DNA of 50,337 nucleotides from positions 1 to 50,337 of the forward strand of contig NZ_JAERRF010000044.1 in the NCBI RefSeq assembly GCF_016741875.1, given 5' to 3'. Position numbers and translations under genes: made by a program. Positions 27,617-36,985 of the stretch are shown one piece after another. The stretch's first letter is position 1; every line of letters begins with the position of its first letter. The notes beneath the pieces are model-generated. The model did not search any database, had not been told where the DNA came from, and worked only from the letters and a program-made list of their open reading frames with translations. This stretch comes from Streptomyces coffeae (lineage in GTDB: Bacteria; Actinomycetota; Actinomycetes; Streptomycetales; Streptomycetaceae).

Positions 27617-28567
27617 ATGCTGCGACGCCGAGACCGGATCCGAAAGGTCCGCATCAGCCCCGAACTCGACGACCGCGACCTGCGCCGCGCCCTGGCCGAG
27701 ATCCGCCCCTCCCACCAACTGCATGGCCTCGGCGCCGACCGCACCCACGCGGCCTGGCAGCCCATCGCCGATCTGCCCCGCGCGACCGGCTCCGACTGGG
27801 ACCGCCGTACTCACCGGATCTGCGTACTCGCCCGGACCCTGCCGCCGGCCGTCGCCGACCGCTGGGCCACCGCCCGCCCCGAGTCACCGGATGCGGCTGT
27901 CGTCCAGGCCCACGTGCTGGCCGGCCGGGCCCCCGAGCACGGCCGGGAGGCCGCAGCCCGCGCCGAAAAGCTCTGCCTACGCGCCGCCGAAGCCTGCCCG
28001 GCCGACCCCGCTCCCTGGATCGCGCTGCTGTCCCTGCTGCGCGCCATGGGCATACCGGTACGGCACGCCAGGCCGGTCTGGAATGAGATCGCCGCACGAG
28101 ATCCCACGAACCGCTGCGCACATCACGAACTCCTGCGCTACATCTCCCCTCGTGAATGCGGATCCCTCATCGGCATGGACGAGTTCGCCAGAAGCGCCGC
28201 GGAAACCGCACCGCATGGCTCGCCCCTCGCCATGCTCCCACTCGCCGCCCGCACCGAGCACTATGCTCACCGCCTGCGCCCCGACAGCCCGGACACCATC
28301 GGCGCCGGCACTCACTGGCACGGCCCCCACGTCGCCAAGGAGATCGACACCGCACTCACCCGCTGGTTCGACACCCCCGCCGCCCCGCACGCCCAGGCCA
28401 TGGCCGACCTCAACCTCCTCGCCTTCGCCCTGACCCGCACCCAGCGCCTTCCCGAGGCGGCCCGGGCCTTCCGCCGCATCGGCCGCCACATGACGCTGTA
28501 CCCGTGGGACCTCGTCCCCGATCCCGTCGACACGTTCCTCTACTGGAGGGACCGGGGCCGCACCTGA
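27617..28567 (+). CDS. Hypothetical helical-repeat (TPR-like) protein
   Basis: About 316 residues, no function recognised. It starts with a basic stretch (MLRRRDRIRKVRISPELDDR) and is otherwise helical and soluble. Pairs of amphipathic helices with TPR-like spacing occur around residues 105-160 (ARAEKLCLRAAEACPADPAP, ALLSLLRAMGIP). ATG 27617 has CTCCAGGA upstream; a GTG-type start at 27578 would add 13 residues without a better ribosome site. It follows the YbdD-like gene by 60 bases on the same strand and may share its transcript. It lacks signal peptide and membrane segments. Confidence 0.7.
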   Translation: MLRRRDRIRKVRISPELDDRDLRRALAEIRPSHQLHGLGADRTHAAWQPIADLPRATGSDWDRRTHRICVLARTLPPAVADRWATARPESPDAAVVQAHVLAGRAPEHGREAAARAEKLCLRAAEACPADPAPWIALLSLLRAMGIPVRHARPVWNEIAARDPTNRCAHHELLRYISPRECGSLIGMDEFARSAAETAPHGSPLAMLPLAARTEHYAHRLRPDSPDTIGAGTHWHGPHVAKEIDTALTRWFDTPAAPHAQAMADLNLLAFALTRTQRLPEAARAFRRIGRHMTLYPWDLVPDPVDTFLYWRDRGRT

Positions 28568-28835
28568 TGCCCCGCGAGACAGGGCAAGAGCGGCCGTCAA
28601 AGGGGTGCCATCGGCCTTCCTGACCCCGGCAGACGACGGTGCCCGGTGATGCTCGCACGGGGCGCAGGATTCCCGCGCGCCAGCTGTAGTCCTGCGCCCC
28701 GACGCTGAGGTGGCCGACGGCCTCGACATCGCCCCTGGGATGCCACACGCCGCGTCGAGAGCTCGCCTGCGGCCATCTCGCCGGCTGCGAGTTCGGGCTC
28801 ATTGAAGCAGCCGCTACCTCGAGCAGATCCGTGAT

Positions 28836-30434
28836 GTGGCACTGGACGACACAGCCTCCATCCCGGATGGATACCCCGAAACGCTGGTCGGAGCGATCCG
28901 GCTGGCTCTGCAGCGCCTGATGAACAAAGAGGAGCTGCAGCCGGCGTCTACCGGCGCAGCCCACGCGCTGTTTCCGGCGGCCTACTTCGCCTCCAGGATG
29001 ATTCCGATCTGGCTGCTCTACTTCGCCACCCTGATGTCCAGCGACAACGCCGCCAGGGCCGGCCTTCGCCATCCAGCCGTCTTTGGCCCAGCAGCCAAGG
29101 TTCCCTTCACCGCCCATGAGATGCATCGCGCATTGCGGACCGAGTCACTGGCCCAGCGTGACGAACCTCTGTGCACGCTGCCTCAGCAGGAATGGTCGGC
29201 CGCGCACTGCGAGGGCGTCGACGACACCATCAGCGTCAACGAGATCGTGCAGCACGTCATCCGTACGCTGGCGGAATACGGCAGCGACGTGCCCGACATC
29301 CTGAGCCAGGCCGCCTTCCACGCGCAGGGGTGGCTGGCAGCGTTCATCGAGGCGAATGACGAGAAGCATCTCCTTGCTGTCCTGCCTCATGTCCAGAGCC
29401 TCGCCGACCATGCGGGTCGGCTGGGCATCGCCACCGACGTACTGGCTGTCATGTGGGCCAATCTGGCCGGCGCGTACGTGCTACTGGGAGAACTGGACGA
29501 CGCTCGAGAAGCGCTTGAGAACGAGCTAGCGCACCTGCTCGCCCGCAAGGAGCCCGCGCCCTTGCTTGAACTCAAGACCCGCACCCAGCTCGCCGACGTA
29601 CTGCGAAACATCGGAGAAATGTCGGCAGTGTGGCTGCAGCACCTCTACCGCGCGCGAGACCTTGCCTACCAACTGGCCGATTCCCGGCCCGAGGACGTCT
29701 CCCTGGTTGTAGGCAACTGCCTGACGATCCTTGCCAGTCACGCGGGCCGTGGGGCTGCGGACCCAGTGGTACAGGCTCTCGCAGACGATCTTGAGTCATT
29801 GCAGGGACGAGTGCCAGGCACACGGCGTACGCAGGTGCAACGCGAGATTCGCCAGATCAACTTGGCGTTGAGCAACGGGCATATGTCGGACGAGGAAGTC
29901 GAGCAGCGCTGCCGATCACTCCTTGAGGACGACAGTCTTCCCCGGCCGCAGCGCCTCCAACTGACCGCATTCCTCACGGAGGCCCTGGCTTTTCAACATC
30001 GCTGGAGCGATGCCCTGGACAACCTGCAGGCCATCCGCGAGTACATGGTGGAATGGCCACTGCACCCACAGTTGATGGCCAGGACCTTGCACAACGTCGG
30101 CCTCCGTGTCGGGCTGGCCGTCGCCTCCGGTGAGCCCGAATGCCGCGCTGCATTCGCTGTTCTGTTCGGCGGAGCCGAACCATCGCCGAACCACGAGTGC
30201 CGCCCACTCCTGTCCACCCTCGTCAACATGGCGTCGCACATGCCTGGCGCACACCTCAGCCTGGAGGCCGGGATGACGTGCATGCCATTCAAGATGCAGA
30301 CACTCCGTCTCCTCGAGGCCGTGTGCGATCAGGACCACGAGGTGTGGTCCAACACGGCCGTTGATATCCGCTATGTGAACGTCCAGATTTGTGCGCATCG
30401 CCCCGGATACGGAGTGTGCTCCGGCTGGCAGTGA
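28836..30434 (+). pseudogene. Helical-repeat protein, probably 5'-truncated
   Basis: A 532-codon open frame of helical repeats. In-frame codons before the annotated GTG read RYLEQIRDVALDD, which continues the protein, then meet a stop at 28804, and a neighbouring frame continues with plausible coding (HLAGCEFGLIEA). There is no ribosome site at the start. I therefore think this is the C-terminal part of a larger protein that lost its 5' end by frameshift or truncation. Residues 100-420 are TPR-like: LHVQ-type blocks such as VLAVMWANLAGAYVLLGELD, LKTRTQLADVLRNIGEMSAV and LQLTAFLTEALAFQHRW. Such arms occur in STAND ATPases and in actinobacterial regulators, but no Walker motif remains. The short intact alternative cannot be excluded. 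Confidence 0.6.
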
Positions 30435-30641
30435 CTCGCTCGTCACGAATACTCGGCCCTACGGGGCCTTTCCGACCTTGGTACTGGCAAGCTCGCGTCA
30501 TCAACAGTCGCCAGTTCTCGGCTGTGAGGCGGTAACCACGCGTGAGCTTGGGGCGTGTGGACCACGGCGGGACGGTCTGAGACGCGAGATCATGATCACG
30601 GTGTTCGCCCCGGCCTCCCGCATGACTGCCTCTTTCCGCCG

Positions 30642-32237
30642 CTACGCCGGGTGTTGTACTGCTGTCGGCTCCCTGCGGTAGCCCGCCGCGGCCGACGTAC
30701 CGCGGATCAGATCCGCCGCCCGCTCCGCGATCATGATCGTCGGCGCGTTGGTGTTCCCCCGGACCACAGAGGGCATCACCGAGGCGTCGGCCACCCGAAG
30801 CCCCGTCACGCCGTACACACGCAGCTTGTGGTCCACCACCGGGCCGATCGCACAGGTGCTCGTGGGGTGGTACAGGGTGTGCAGGACACACCGCGCGTGC
30901 GCGAGAAGGCCGGCATCGCTGTTGTCGGCCGGTACCAGGAAGTCCGCCCGGTGGTGCGCCCGCAAGGCAGGGCGGCCGACGATATCGCGCACCAGCCGCA
31001 GCGCGCGTACCGCCGTCGCCCGGTCCTCCCCGGTGGCCAGGTAATTGTGCACGATGCGCGGCTTCGCGCTAGGCAGGGCCGAGCGCAGCGCGACCTTACC
31101 GCGGCTGGTAGGCGCGAGCAGCACCGCGCCGATGTGGAAGCCGTGGTCGGTGGCCACGCCTAAGCCTTCCTCGTGGAACATCGCGGGCACGGCATGGATC
31201 TGCACATCCGGGGCGTCGAGGCCGTCGGCGGTACGGAAGAATCCGCCGCCCTCGCCGACATTCGAGGTCAGCGGGCCACGGCCCTCGGACTCCAGCAGCC
31301 GCACGTTCTCGGGGGTCTCCGCGGTGAACAGGGACTCGGTGTCGGTCAGATGGATGACGGGCAGGTGCGGATGGTCCTGGAGGTTCTCGCCCACCGGAAG
31401 GTCCACCCGGGGCGCGATGCCATGGGCCGCCAACTCGTCCGCGACGCCGATCCCCGAGAGCATGAGCAACTGCGGCGAGTTGTAGGCACCCGCCGACAAG
31501 ATGACCTCGCCCTCGCACCGCAGTTCTTCCATGACGCCGCCGCGGTCCACCTCGACTCCGGCGGCCCGGTCCCCGTCGAAGAGGATCCTGGTGCACTGGC
31601 CTGCGGTGAGCACCCGCAGGTTCGGCCGATCCAGAACGGGATGCAGGTAGGCGGCGGCTGCGCTGCACCGCAGGCCGTCGCGCTGGGTAAGTTCGTAGTA
31701 CCCGACGCCATCCTGTTCCGGGCCGTTGAAGTCGGGATTGAACCGGTGCCCCGCCTGCTGGGCCGCAGCCAGGAAGGCATCGACCAGCGGGCTGCGCGAT
31801 CGCCCCGGATTGACCGGGAGCGGCCCGCCCGCACCGTGCCAGCTGGAGACACCGGCGTGGTGATCCTCGGCGCGCAGGAAGTACGGCAGGACATCGTCCC
31901 AGCCCCAGCCCTGGGCTCCGGCCGCGGCCCAGGCGTCGTAGTCCCGGCGGTTGCCGCGGATGTAAATCATGGCGTTCATGGAGGAGGAGCCGCCCAGCAT
32001 CCGGCCGCGCGGCAGGTAGCAGCGACGGTCCTCGAGACCCGGCTCGGGCTCGGTCAGGTAGTCCCAGTCATACTTGGTGCGAAACAGCTTCGCGAACGCC
32101 ACCGGGACGTGGATCTCCCGCGCGTCGTCGACCGGGCCGGCCTCCACCAGCAAGACCCGCACGTCCGGATCCTCACTGAGACGGGCGGCAAGCACACAGC
32201 CGGCAGATCCCGCCCCCACGATGATGTAGTCGTACAT
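30642..32237 (-). CDS. GMC-family FAD oxidoreductase (choline dehydrogenase-like)
   Basis: A 531-residue flavoprotein of the glucose-methanol-choline family. The FAD-binding start YDYIIVGAGSAGCVLAARL, the GMC signature 1 region LPRGRMLGGSSSMNAMIYIR, signature 2 LSAGAYNSPQLLMLSGIG and the C-terminal active site HTLYHPTSTCAIG with VRGNTNAPTIM are all present, so it should be active as an alcohol dehydrogenase or oxidase. ATG 32237 is the conserved start. No betaine aldehyde dehydrogenase or glycine betaine transporter is nearby, so choline is not a safe substrate. A palindromic operator-like site lies 36 bases upstream. The gene stands alone. Confidence 0.93.
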   Translation of the reverse strand: MYDYIIVGAGSAGCVLAARLSEDPDVRVLLVEAGPVDDAREIHVPVAFAKLFRTKYDWDYLTEPEPGLEDRRCYLPRGRMLGGSSSMNAMIYIRGNRRDYDAWAAAGAQGWGWDDVLPYFLRAEDHHAGVSSWHGAGGPLPVNPGRSRSPLVDAFLAAAQQAGHRFNPDFNGPEQDGVGYYELTQRDGLRCSAAAAYLHPVLDRPNLRVLTAGQCTRILFDGDRAAGVEVDRGGVMEELRCEGEVILSAGAYNSPQLLMLSGIGVADELAAHGIAPRVDLPVGENLQDHPHLPVIHLTDTESLFTAETPENVRLLESEGRGPLTSNVGEGGGFFRTADGLDAPDVQIHAVPAMFHEEGLGVATDHGFHIGAVLLAPTSRGKVALRSALPSAKPRIVHNYLATGEDRATAVRALRLVRDIVGRPALRAHHRADFLVPADNSDAGLLAHARCVLHTLYHPTSTCAIGPVVDHKLRVYGVTGLRVADASVMPSVVRGNTNAPTIMIAERAADLIRGTSAAAGYRREPTAVQHPA

Positions 32238-32272
32238 CGACGTCCTTTCGGCGCGTGCCTCTGATGCCTGCC

Positions 32273-32287
32273 CGACCAGTCTGGTCG
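32273..32287. promoter_or_regulatory. Palindromic operator-like site upstream of the GMC oxidoreductase
   Basis: CGACCAGTCTGGTCG is a perfect palindrome with 7-bp arms around one T. The core GACCAGTCTGGTC resembles sites bound by TetR/AcrR-type repressors. Its place 36 bases before the GMC start suits repression of that gene. No TetR gene is in the window. Confidence 0.55.
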
Positions 32288-32405
32288 AGGATCGCCAGGA
32301 GCGTTCGCGGTTACCGGGAGCTTGGCCGAAGGGCCGCCCTTGACATATGGGCCCCGCCGTTCCGGCTGCCCGCCCCGGTGAGTGAGCCGACCTGGGCGGC
32401 CTGAT

Positions 32406-32612
32406 TCAGGGCGACTTCTGCCCCCGGTACAGAACGAGGTGCTGGTGGTGGAGCACGCCGTCCCGGATGTCGCCCGTCGCCGTGAACCCGGTGTCGTGGA
32501 CGTAGTCCAGGTGGCTGCCGGTTACCGTGTCCCGGCCCGTGTACGCGCTGCGCCGTTCACCGGGGGCCTCGTCGTAGCGGCCGTCCGCCAGGAGTTCCTT
32601 CCTGACGGATGT
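32406..32612 (-). pseudogene. Atu4866-domain protein, 3' remnant
   Basis: About 68 codons on the minus strand read KELLADGRYDEAPGERRSAY, then TGRDTVTGSHLDYVHDTGF and DGVLHHQHLVLYR, the C-terminal core of small Atu4866-domain proteins; the stop is at 32406. The frame has no start and ends abruptly at a joint with a plus-strand gene fragment near 32,612. Function of the family is unknown. Confidence 0.6.
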
Positions 32613-33054
32613 GACCGTCCGAGGTCACCCACATGACGCCGACGTTTACCTCAGGTTCCTCACCACCCAGCCCGAGGTCGGCGCCGGTCCGGTCGCGGTG
32701 ACCGGCTACCGCATAGGAGGCCTCTTGGCGATGCGCACGGCCGCGGCCCACCCCGGCCAGGTGGCCGCCGTCGCCGCGTTCCACGCCCCCGTGGGCGTCG
32801 ACGGGCCCGACTTCTTCTCCAAGCTCACCGCCCAGGTCCACCTCGGCCACGCCGAAGGCGACATGGCACCTGAGGCACTCGGCGAGCTCAACCAGGCCCT
32901 GGATGCCGCAGGTGTCGGCTACACCTCCGAGATCTACCCTGGCGCCATCCACGGCTTCGCCATGTCCGACACCGACGCTTTCAGCGCCTCAGGGCTGAAG
33001 CGCCACTGGGGTCTTGCTCCCCCTCCTGGACCGCACCCTGGCCAACATCTGAAA
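32613..33054 (+). pseudogene. Dienelactone hydrolase, 5'-truncated and frameshifted
   Basis: About 145 codons of the C-terminal half of a dienelactone hydrolase. Recognisable parts are DADVYLRFLTTQPEV, the elbow VTGYRIGGLLAMRTAA with Arg where the catalytic Cys should be, and the histidine region YPGAIHGFAMSDTDAFS. After KRHW an extra G in GGGG (about 33,008-33,011) shifts the frame; the neighbouring frame completes the protein with LLPLLDRTLANI and a stop at 33,054. The N-terminal half is missing. Loss of the nucleophile, truncation and frameshift together indicate a dead gene. Confidence 0.75.
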
Positions 33055-33262
33055 GCATGTCTCACATCTCGTCGGGCGCTGCCGGCGGCGGAATGGCGAC
33101 GGGGGTGCCCGGCAAGACGGTCCTCACGTGGAGGAGTTGCGTAGATTGCGAAGTTAACGTGATGGATTGCCGGCTTAGCCTTGCCACGCTTGAGACTGGA
33201 TCGCGCAGAAGCCAGAACGACGACCGTCAGGCTTCCGCAGCTTCGAAAGCGGGGCAACTACC

Positions 33263-33643
33263 GTGAAACGAACCGTCAAACGGTCAGTCTTATCCGCGCT
33301 GACGACCCTAGGGATGGCAACCGCGTTAGCCATCGCCACTTCACCGCAAGCCCACGCGATCGACAAGGTGGAGTGCGGACCGAGTGATTACCTCACAGTG
33401 GATTGGCCATCGAGTACGGGGGCTCCTGGACCACCGAGCAGTCCTGCTTCGCCAATGCCGGTGAGATCGACATGGACGTGATGGGGACCGAGTGGCTCGA
33501 CAAGATCACGACCGGCAACAACCGCGTCCAGTGGTGGGGGGGACGGGCGCTGGCAGCCCGCCACTCCCATCGACAAGAACACCGTCTACGACTTCCCGAA
33601 CCATCCTGGCGGGGTCGCGCTGGACTGGATCAGAATCCTCTGA
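33263..33643 (+). pseudogene. Secreted beta/gamma-crystallin-like small protein, frameshifted twice
   Basis: The first frame encodes a clear signal peptide (MKRTVKRSVLSALTTLGMAT, cleavage after AHA) and IDKVECGPSDYLTVD. A one-base deletion near 33,400 moves the protein to the next frame (LAIEYGGSWTTEQSCFANAG, then DKITTGNNRVQWWG). An extra G in a seven-G run (33,536-33,542) moves it again to DGRWQPATPIDKNTVYDFP and NHPGGVALDWIRIL with a stop at about 33,643. Joined, the parts make a secreted protein of about 125 residues resembling beta/gamma-crystallin-fold Streptomyces killer-toxin-like proteins. Two compensating single-base shifts, one in a homopolymer, could be real decay or sequencing error. 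Confidence 0.65.
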
Positions 33644-34173
33644 GCCGTAGGTGAACCCGGGGCGGCGATCCTGCCCGATCGCCGCCCTGCACCGCTACCG
33701 CGGTCCGAGCTGGGCACATGTGCGGTACCACGTGGAGCCGGCTGGTCTGCTCTCCGCGGCGGGGTCGTGGCACTGGACGTACAGGTTCACCGAACCGTTC
33801 GTCTCCACACCAACGCTCCATCCCCGTCACGCAGCGCTCCATGTCCGTCTGCCGTGTTGTACGAGCGGACCCCTGGTAAGGGGACTTGGGATGACAGTCA
33901 GCACCTACAACAGTGGTGTTGCCGACCCTTGATTCACAGCGGCGGTGTCCACACCAGCCAGCGGAGGAGGCCCGCCGGCCGCAACATCGGCCGGCCGCTT
34001 CAACGCCTGCGTATACGGAGCGTGGAACTTTCGCCACGGTTCGCGCCCCCTACAGTCAGGGCGAAGGCCCGCGTGCGGCAGCCGTCCGTGCGGACCGATC
34101 CGATGTCCCCACAGCGGCATCCACCCCCGCACAGTCACCGTGACCGCACCGACGCCGGGCCCCGCACAGCCGC
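33644..34173. other. Intergenic region, no recognised gene
   Basis: About 530 bases between the broken secreted-protein gene and the 3' end of the lipoprotein gene. Several short open frames exist on both strands but none has a recognisable domain, good start or consistent codon bias. A short palindrome, GTCACCGTGAC (34134-34144), is present close to the lipoprotein stop. Confidence 0.4.
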
Positions 34174-35391
34174 TCACGACCAGCTCAGGAACACCGTGTG
34201 CAAGTCCAGCTCCTCGTCAGCGAGATCGGTCGCCGTTCCTCCCCGTGTGGTCGGCACCACCCGGAAGTCGGGCGCATGGTACCCATAGTCAGGGTCCTGC
34301 TCGGCATTGGGCCGGTGGACGGAGATGATGAACTTCGTCCCGTCGGGCGACACCAGCATCCCCTCCGCGACGGTGCCGTCCTGCGGGCCGACCACGCTGA
34401 TCGGGGCGCCCGCGGCGCGGCCGGTGCGGGCGTCCATGGTCCGGAACGAACCGGACGACGTGCGGCACAGCACCCGGTCGTCACCGGCCCAGCCGACTAC
34501 GCCGGCGCATCCGCTGAGCAGCAGGGCACCGCGCGCCGACGTCCTGCTGAGCGGCGCCGAGGAGTTCCAGGTGTCGAAGACGGTGCCGAAGACTTTGGGT
34601 GCGGTCGCCGTGAGCCGGCGGCCGTGCGGCGCGAGGTGCACCATGTTCGCCTGGACGGCGCGCGCGGGCTTGCCAGTGACGGTCAGGGGCAGGTCGTTCC
34701 CCGCGGCCGGGCCCTCGTCCGACAGGTGGTGGTCGCCCTCGGCGGACCGGAAACCGATCCTCTTCCGGCCGTCCCGGTCCGCGTACGTGAACCACACAGT
34801 GCGCCCGTCCGGCGACATCACCGCGTTCTGCTCGTCGTCGCCCGCGGCACCGCTCAGGCGCACGAAGTCATCCTGTTCTGCGTCGCTCTTCACGAAACCG
34901 ACGTGGGAGGCGGTCTTGCCTCCGGGGTCCCGGAGGACCACCGCCATGCGCGTGTACGACAGGTCGAAGAGCGCGCGGACCCGGGGAGCGATGTGCTCCA
35001 GGCTGTCCGTGGGATAGGGGGCCGGTGCCTCCGGGTTCTCGGCGCAGAGGTCCACGAGTGGGCTGTGGACCGTCTTGGCACCGGAATAGTTGTTGAACGC
35101 GGCGTCCTCCGGAACGGCGAACCACCGTGTCGCACGTGGTTTCCAGCTCTCCGGATCCCATGCCGTCACCACGACGCCGGCGTAGCGGGCGCCCACGCCG
35201 CACCTGGCGGTGACGACCGTGTCCTCGCGGGTGAAGGGACTGTCCGAAAGGGCGTATCCGCGGTTGCCCAGGTAGGGTGCCGAGCGCGCCGAAGACCCGG
35301 ACACGGGCTTCTCCGCGCTCGGTTGCGAGGTGCAGGCCTGAAGGGACAGGACCGCGAGGACCGCGGCACTTCCGGCTAGACGAGGTCGCAC
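34174..35391 (-). CDS. Putative lipoprotein with beta-propeller (TolB/WD40-like) repeats
   Basis: About 405 residues. GTG 35391, with GAGGAG seven bases upstream, gives a short signal sequence ending in lipobox LQAC (Cys20), so the mature protein should be lipid-anchored outside the membrane. The rest is beta-rich with propeller-type blocks: MSPDGRTVWFTYADRDGRKR and VSPDGTKFIISVHRPNAEQ. A longer frame to 35577 would overlap the upstream gene in another frame and spoil the signal sequence. The start overlaps the end of the upstream membrane-protein gene by 16 bases, so they are co-translated. No catalytic motif was recognised; a cell-surface sensor or scaffold is possible. Confidence 0.8.
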   Translation of the reverse strand: MRPRLAGSAAVLAVLSLQACTSQPSAEKPVSGSSARSAPYLGNRGYALSDSPFTREDTVVTARCGVGARYAGVVVTAWDPESWKPRATRWFAVPEDAAFNNYSGAKTVHSPLVDLCAENPEAPAPYPTDSLEHIAPRVRALFDLSYTRMAVVLRDPGGKTASHVGFVKSDAEQDDFVRLSGAAGDDEQNAVMSPDGRTVWFTYADRDGRKRIGFRSAEGDHHLSDEGPAAGNDLPLTVTGKPARAVQANMVHLAPHGRRLTATAPKVFGTVFDTWNSSAPLSRTSARGALLLSGCAGVVGWAGDDRVLCRTSSGSFRTMDARTGRAAGAPISVVGPQDGTVAEGMLVSPDGTKFIISVHRPNAEQDPDYGYHAPDFRVVPTTRGGTATDLADEELDLHTVFLSWS

Positions 35392-36485
35392 ATCGGCTCC
35401 TCGGTCTTCTGGTGGCACGCCGTCCAGGGGACTGCCCCGAAGACCCACTTCTGCCGGGGGTCGGCGGGGACGGACTCGGTGCGGATGCGCAGCGCTTTTC
35501 CGTCGCTGTCCTTCAACTGGAGCCACTGCCCCTTCTGGTATGCGTCGACGTAGTGGACCTTGATCCCCCACTCGCACGACTGTCCTGGCGGCGCGATCGC
35601 CTCCACCCGCATGGCGCCCGAGGACTGGCCGTTCCCGACCTCGATATTGTGGGTGTCGAAGTAGGGCTCGCCCTGTCCCTCGTCGTCATCGGTCAGCACC
35701 GGCTCGCCGCCCCGGGGCGGGACGTGGACCCGGATCCCCTGGTAAGCGACTCCGCCCTGCGACGGATAGCCGACGACCGTCTTCGCGGTACTCGGCCGGC
35801 AGGTGACGTCGGTGGCTTTCCAGTCGTCGATGACCACGGCGGCGGACCGGGTGCTCAACAGTCTCAGCTTGAAGGTGCCGGAGAGTTCCATGCGGCCGTT
35901 CGACGTCCGCTGCGTGTACTGCTCCGGGGCGTGTTCCAAGTAGGACGCGTAGTTGAGCAGGCGGCCGCCGAGTGACTTGAGGTACGCGAAGGCGGCGGAG
36001 GCGTCATCGCTGGAGGTCAGTTTCCGCGTCTCGCCCTCGGTCAGTTCGCGGTCGAGGACCATGACCCAGTCCTGGCGGGGGTCGCCCAACTCGGTTTGCA
36101 CGGACACCGTGAAGGGGGCTTGGGAGGCGTCGTACCCCTTGTTGGAATCGTTCTCCCTGGTCACGCCAGGCTTGATCATGTAGTAGCCAAGGAGCGTCCC
36201 GCCCAGGACGCTCAGGAGACCGACCGTCGCCGTCACCGACAGCCACAGAATCTTCTTGCGCCGGGAGGCAGCAGGGTCCACTCCGAGTACTTCGGAGGTG
36301 ATCGCCCCTAAGCTCTCGTCGGCTCCGCCTCCCGTATCGGCGGACCTCTGCCGCGGGGGCTGAGTAGCGGCGGACGGCATGGTCGCGTCCGAGCCTCCTT
36401 GTTGCCCCGTCGGCTCCGGAGCGGTGTCTCCGTCGGCGCTCGGCTGCGGTTCAGGTGTCCCGTCCGTTGGTGCGGTTGCCGTCAT
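35376..36485 (-). CDS. Single-pass membrane protein with extracytoplasmic domain, unknown function
   Basis: About 369 residues. ATG 36485 has a GGGGGA ribosome site; a further 14 residues upstream are possible but lack one. Residues 1-76 are cytoplasmic, Pro/Gln/Thr-rich and probably disordered, ending in a basic patch (SRRKK). One membrane helix lies at about 79-101. The remaining 265 residues are outside and beta-rich, with several cysteines (TCRPS, SCEWG, ACHQK, MCDLV). The gene overlaps the lipoprotein gene that follows, so the two probably form an envelope complex. No family was recognised. Confidence 0.75.
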   Translation of the reverse strand: MTATAPTDGTPEPQPSADGDTAPEPTGQQGGSDATMPSAATQPPRQRSADTGGGADESLGAITSEVLGVDPAASRRKKILWLSVTATVGLLSVLGGTLLGYYMIKPGVTRENDSNKGYDASQAPFTVSVQTELGDPRQDWVMVLDRELTEGETRKLTSSDDASAAFAYLKSLGGRLLNYASYLEHAPEQYTQRTSNGRMELSGTFKLRLLSTRSAAVVIDDWKATDVTCRPSTAKTVVGYPSQGGVAYQGIRVHVPPRGGEPVLTDDDEGQGEPYFDTHNIEVGNGQSSGAMRVEAIAPPGQSCEWGIKVHYVDAYQKGQWLQLKDSDGKALRIRTESVPADPRQKWVFGAVPWTACHQKTEEPMCDLV

Positions 36486-36985
36486 GCCAGTTCCCCCACG
36501 TTGTGAGTCGCCCCGTGCGCTCGGCACCGGACACAGGCGTCCGTACAGAACCCGGCTGTACGGGGCGCCGGCCGTGCCTCGCGGCCCACCATAAGGAAAA
36601 GCACCGTCGTCGTCCCGTCACTTGCGGACAACGCGCCCCGTTCGAGTACGGGCACTGCCCGTCGCGTACAGCGCCCTGCCGGCAGACGTCACCCTGGTGA
36701 CACACTGTCACCGTCGCGACGCTGACGGCATACACATCTCCCGTCCCGGTCCTACCCTCCCGTCGCGTCCACGGCAATACCCGAATGCGCCATGTCCTTC
36801 ACCCCCCGAGGCGCCCACCTGGCCCGGCTGTTGGTCGCGCGGTACCTGGACTCCGGGGGCCACTCCTACGACAGCGACGTCAACGAGACGCTCACCCCTG
36901 ATCACCGCCGAGCTGCGCGCCAACGCCGGTGCGCCATGAGGGCTCCGTAAGTTGTCAGGCGACCCGGGAGGCCCGGATGTGGCTG
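36486..36985. other. Intergenic region upstream of the membrane-protein gene
   Basis: About 500 bases holding the promoter of the minus-strand envelope pair and the left side of an IS110 relic. A short plus-strand frame at about 36,792-36,949 (MSFTPRGAHLARLLVARYLD) looks like the beginning of a coding sequence that soon stops, perhaps cut by the IS insertion. I would not call it a gene. Confidence 0.35.

Noticed and set aside
30435..30641. A small gene between the helical-repeat protein and the GMC gene
   Set aside because: Minus-strand frames here (for example TRGYRLTAENWRLLMTRA) have no start or family I recognise; too short to support.
30642..32237. Choline dehydrogenase of a glycine betaine pathway
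   Set aside because: The GMC fold is clear, but no betaine aldehyde dehydrogenase or transporter is nearby and GMC substrates are diverse, so only the family is called.
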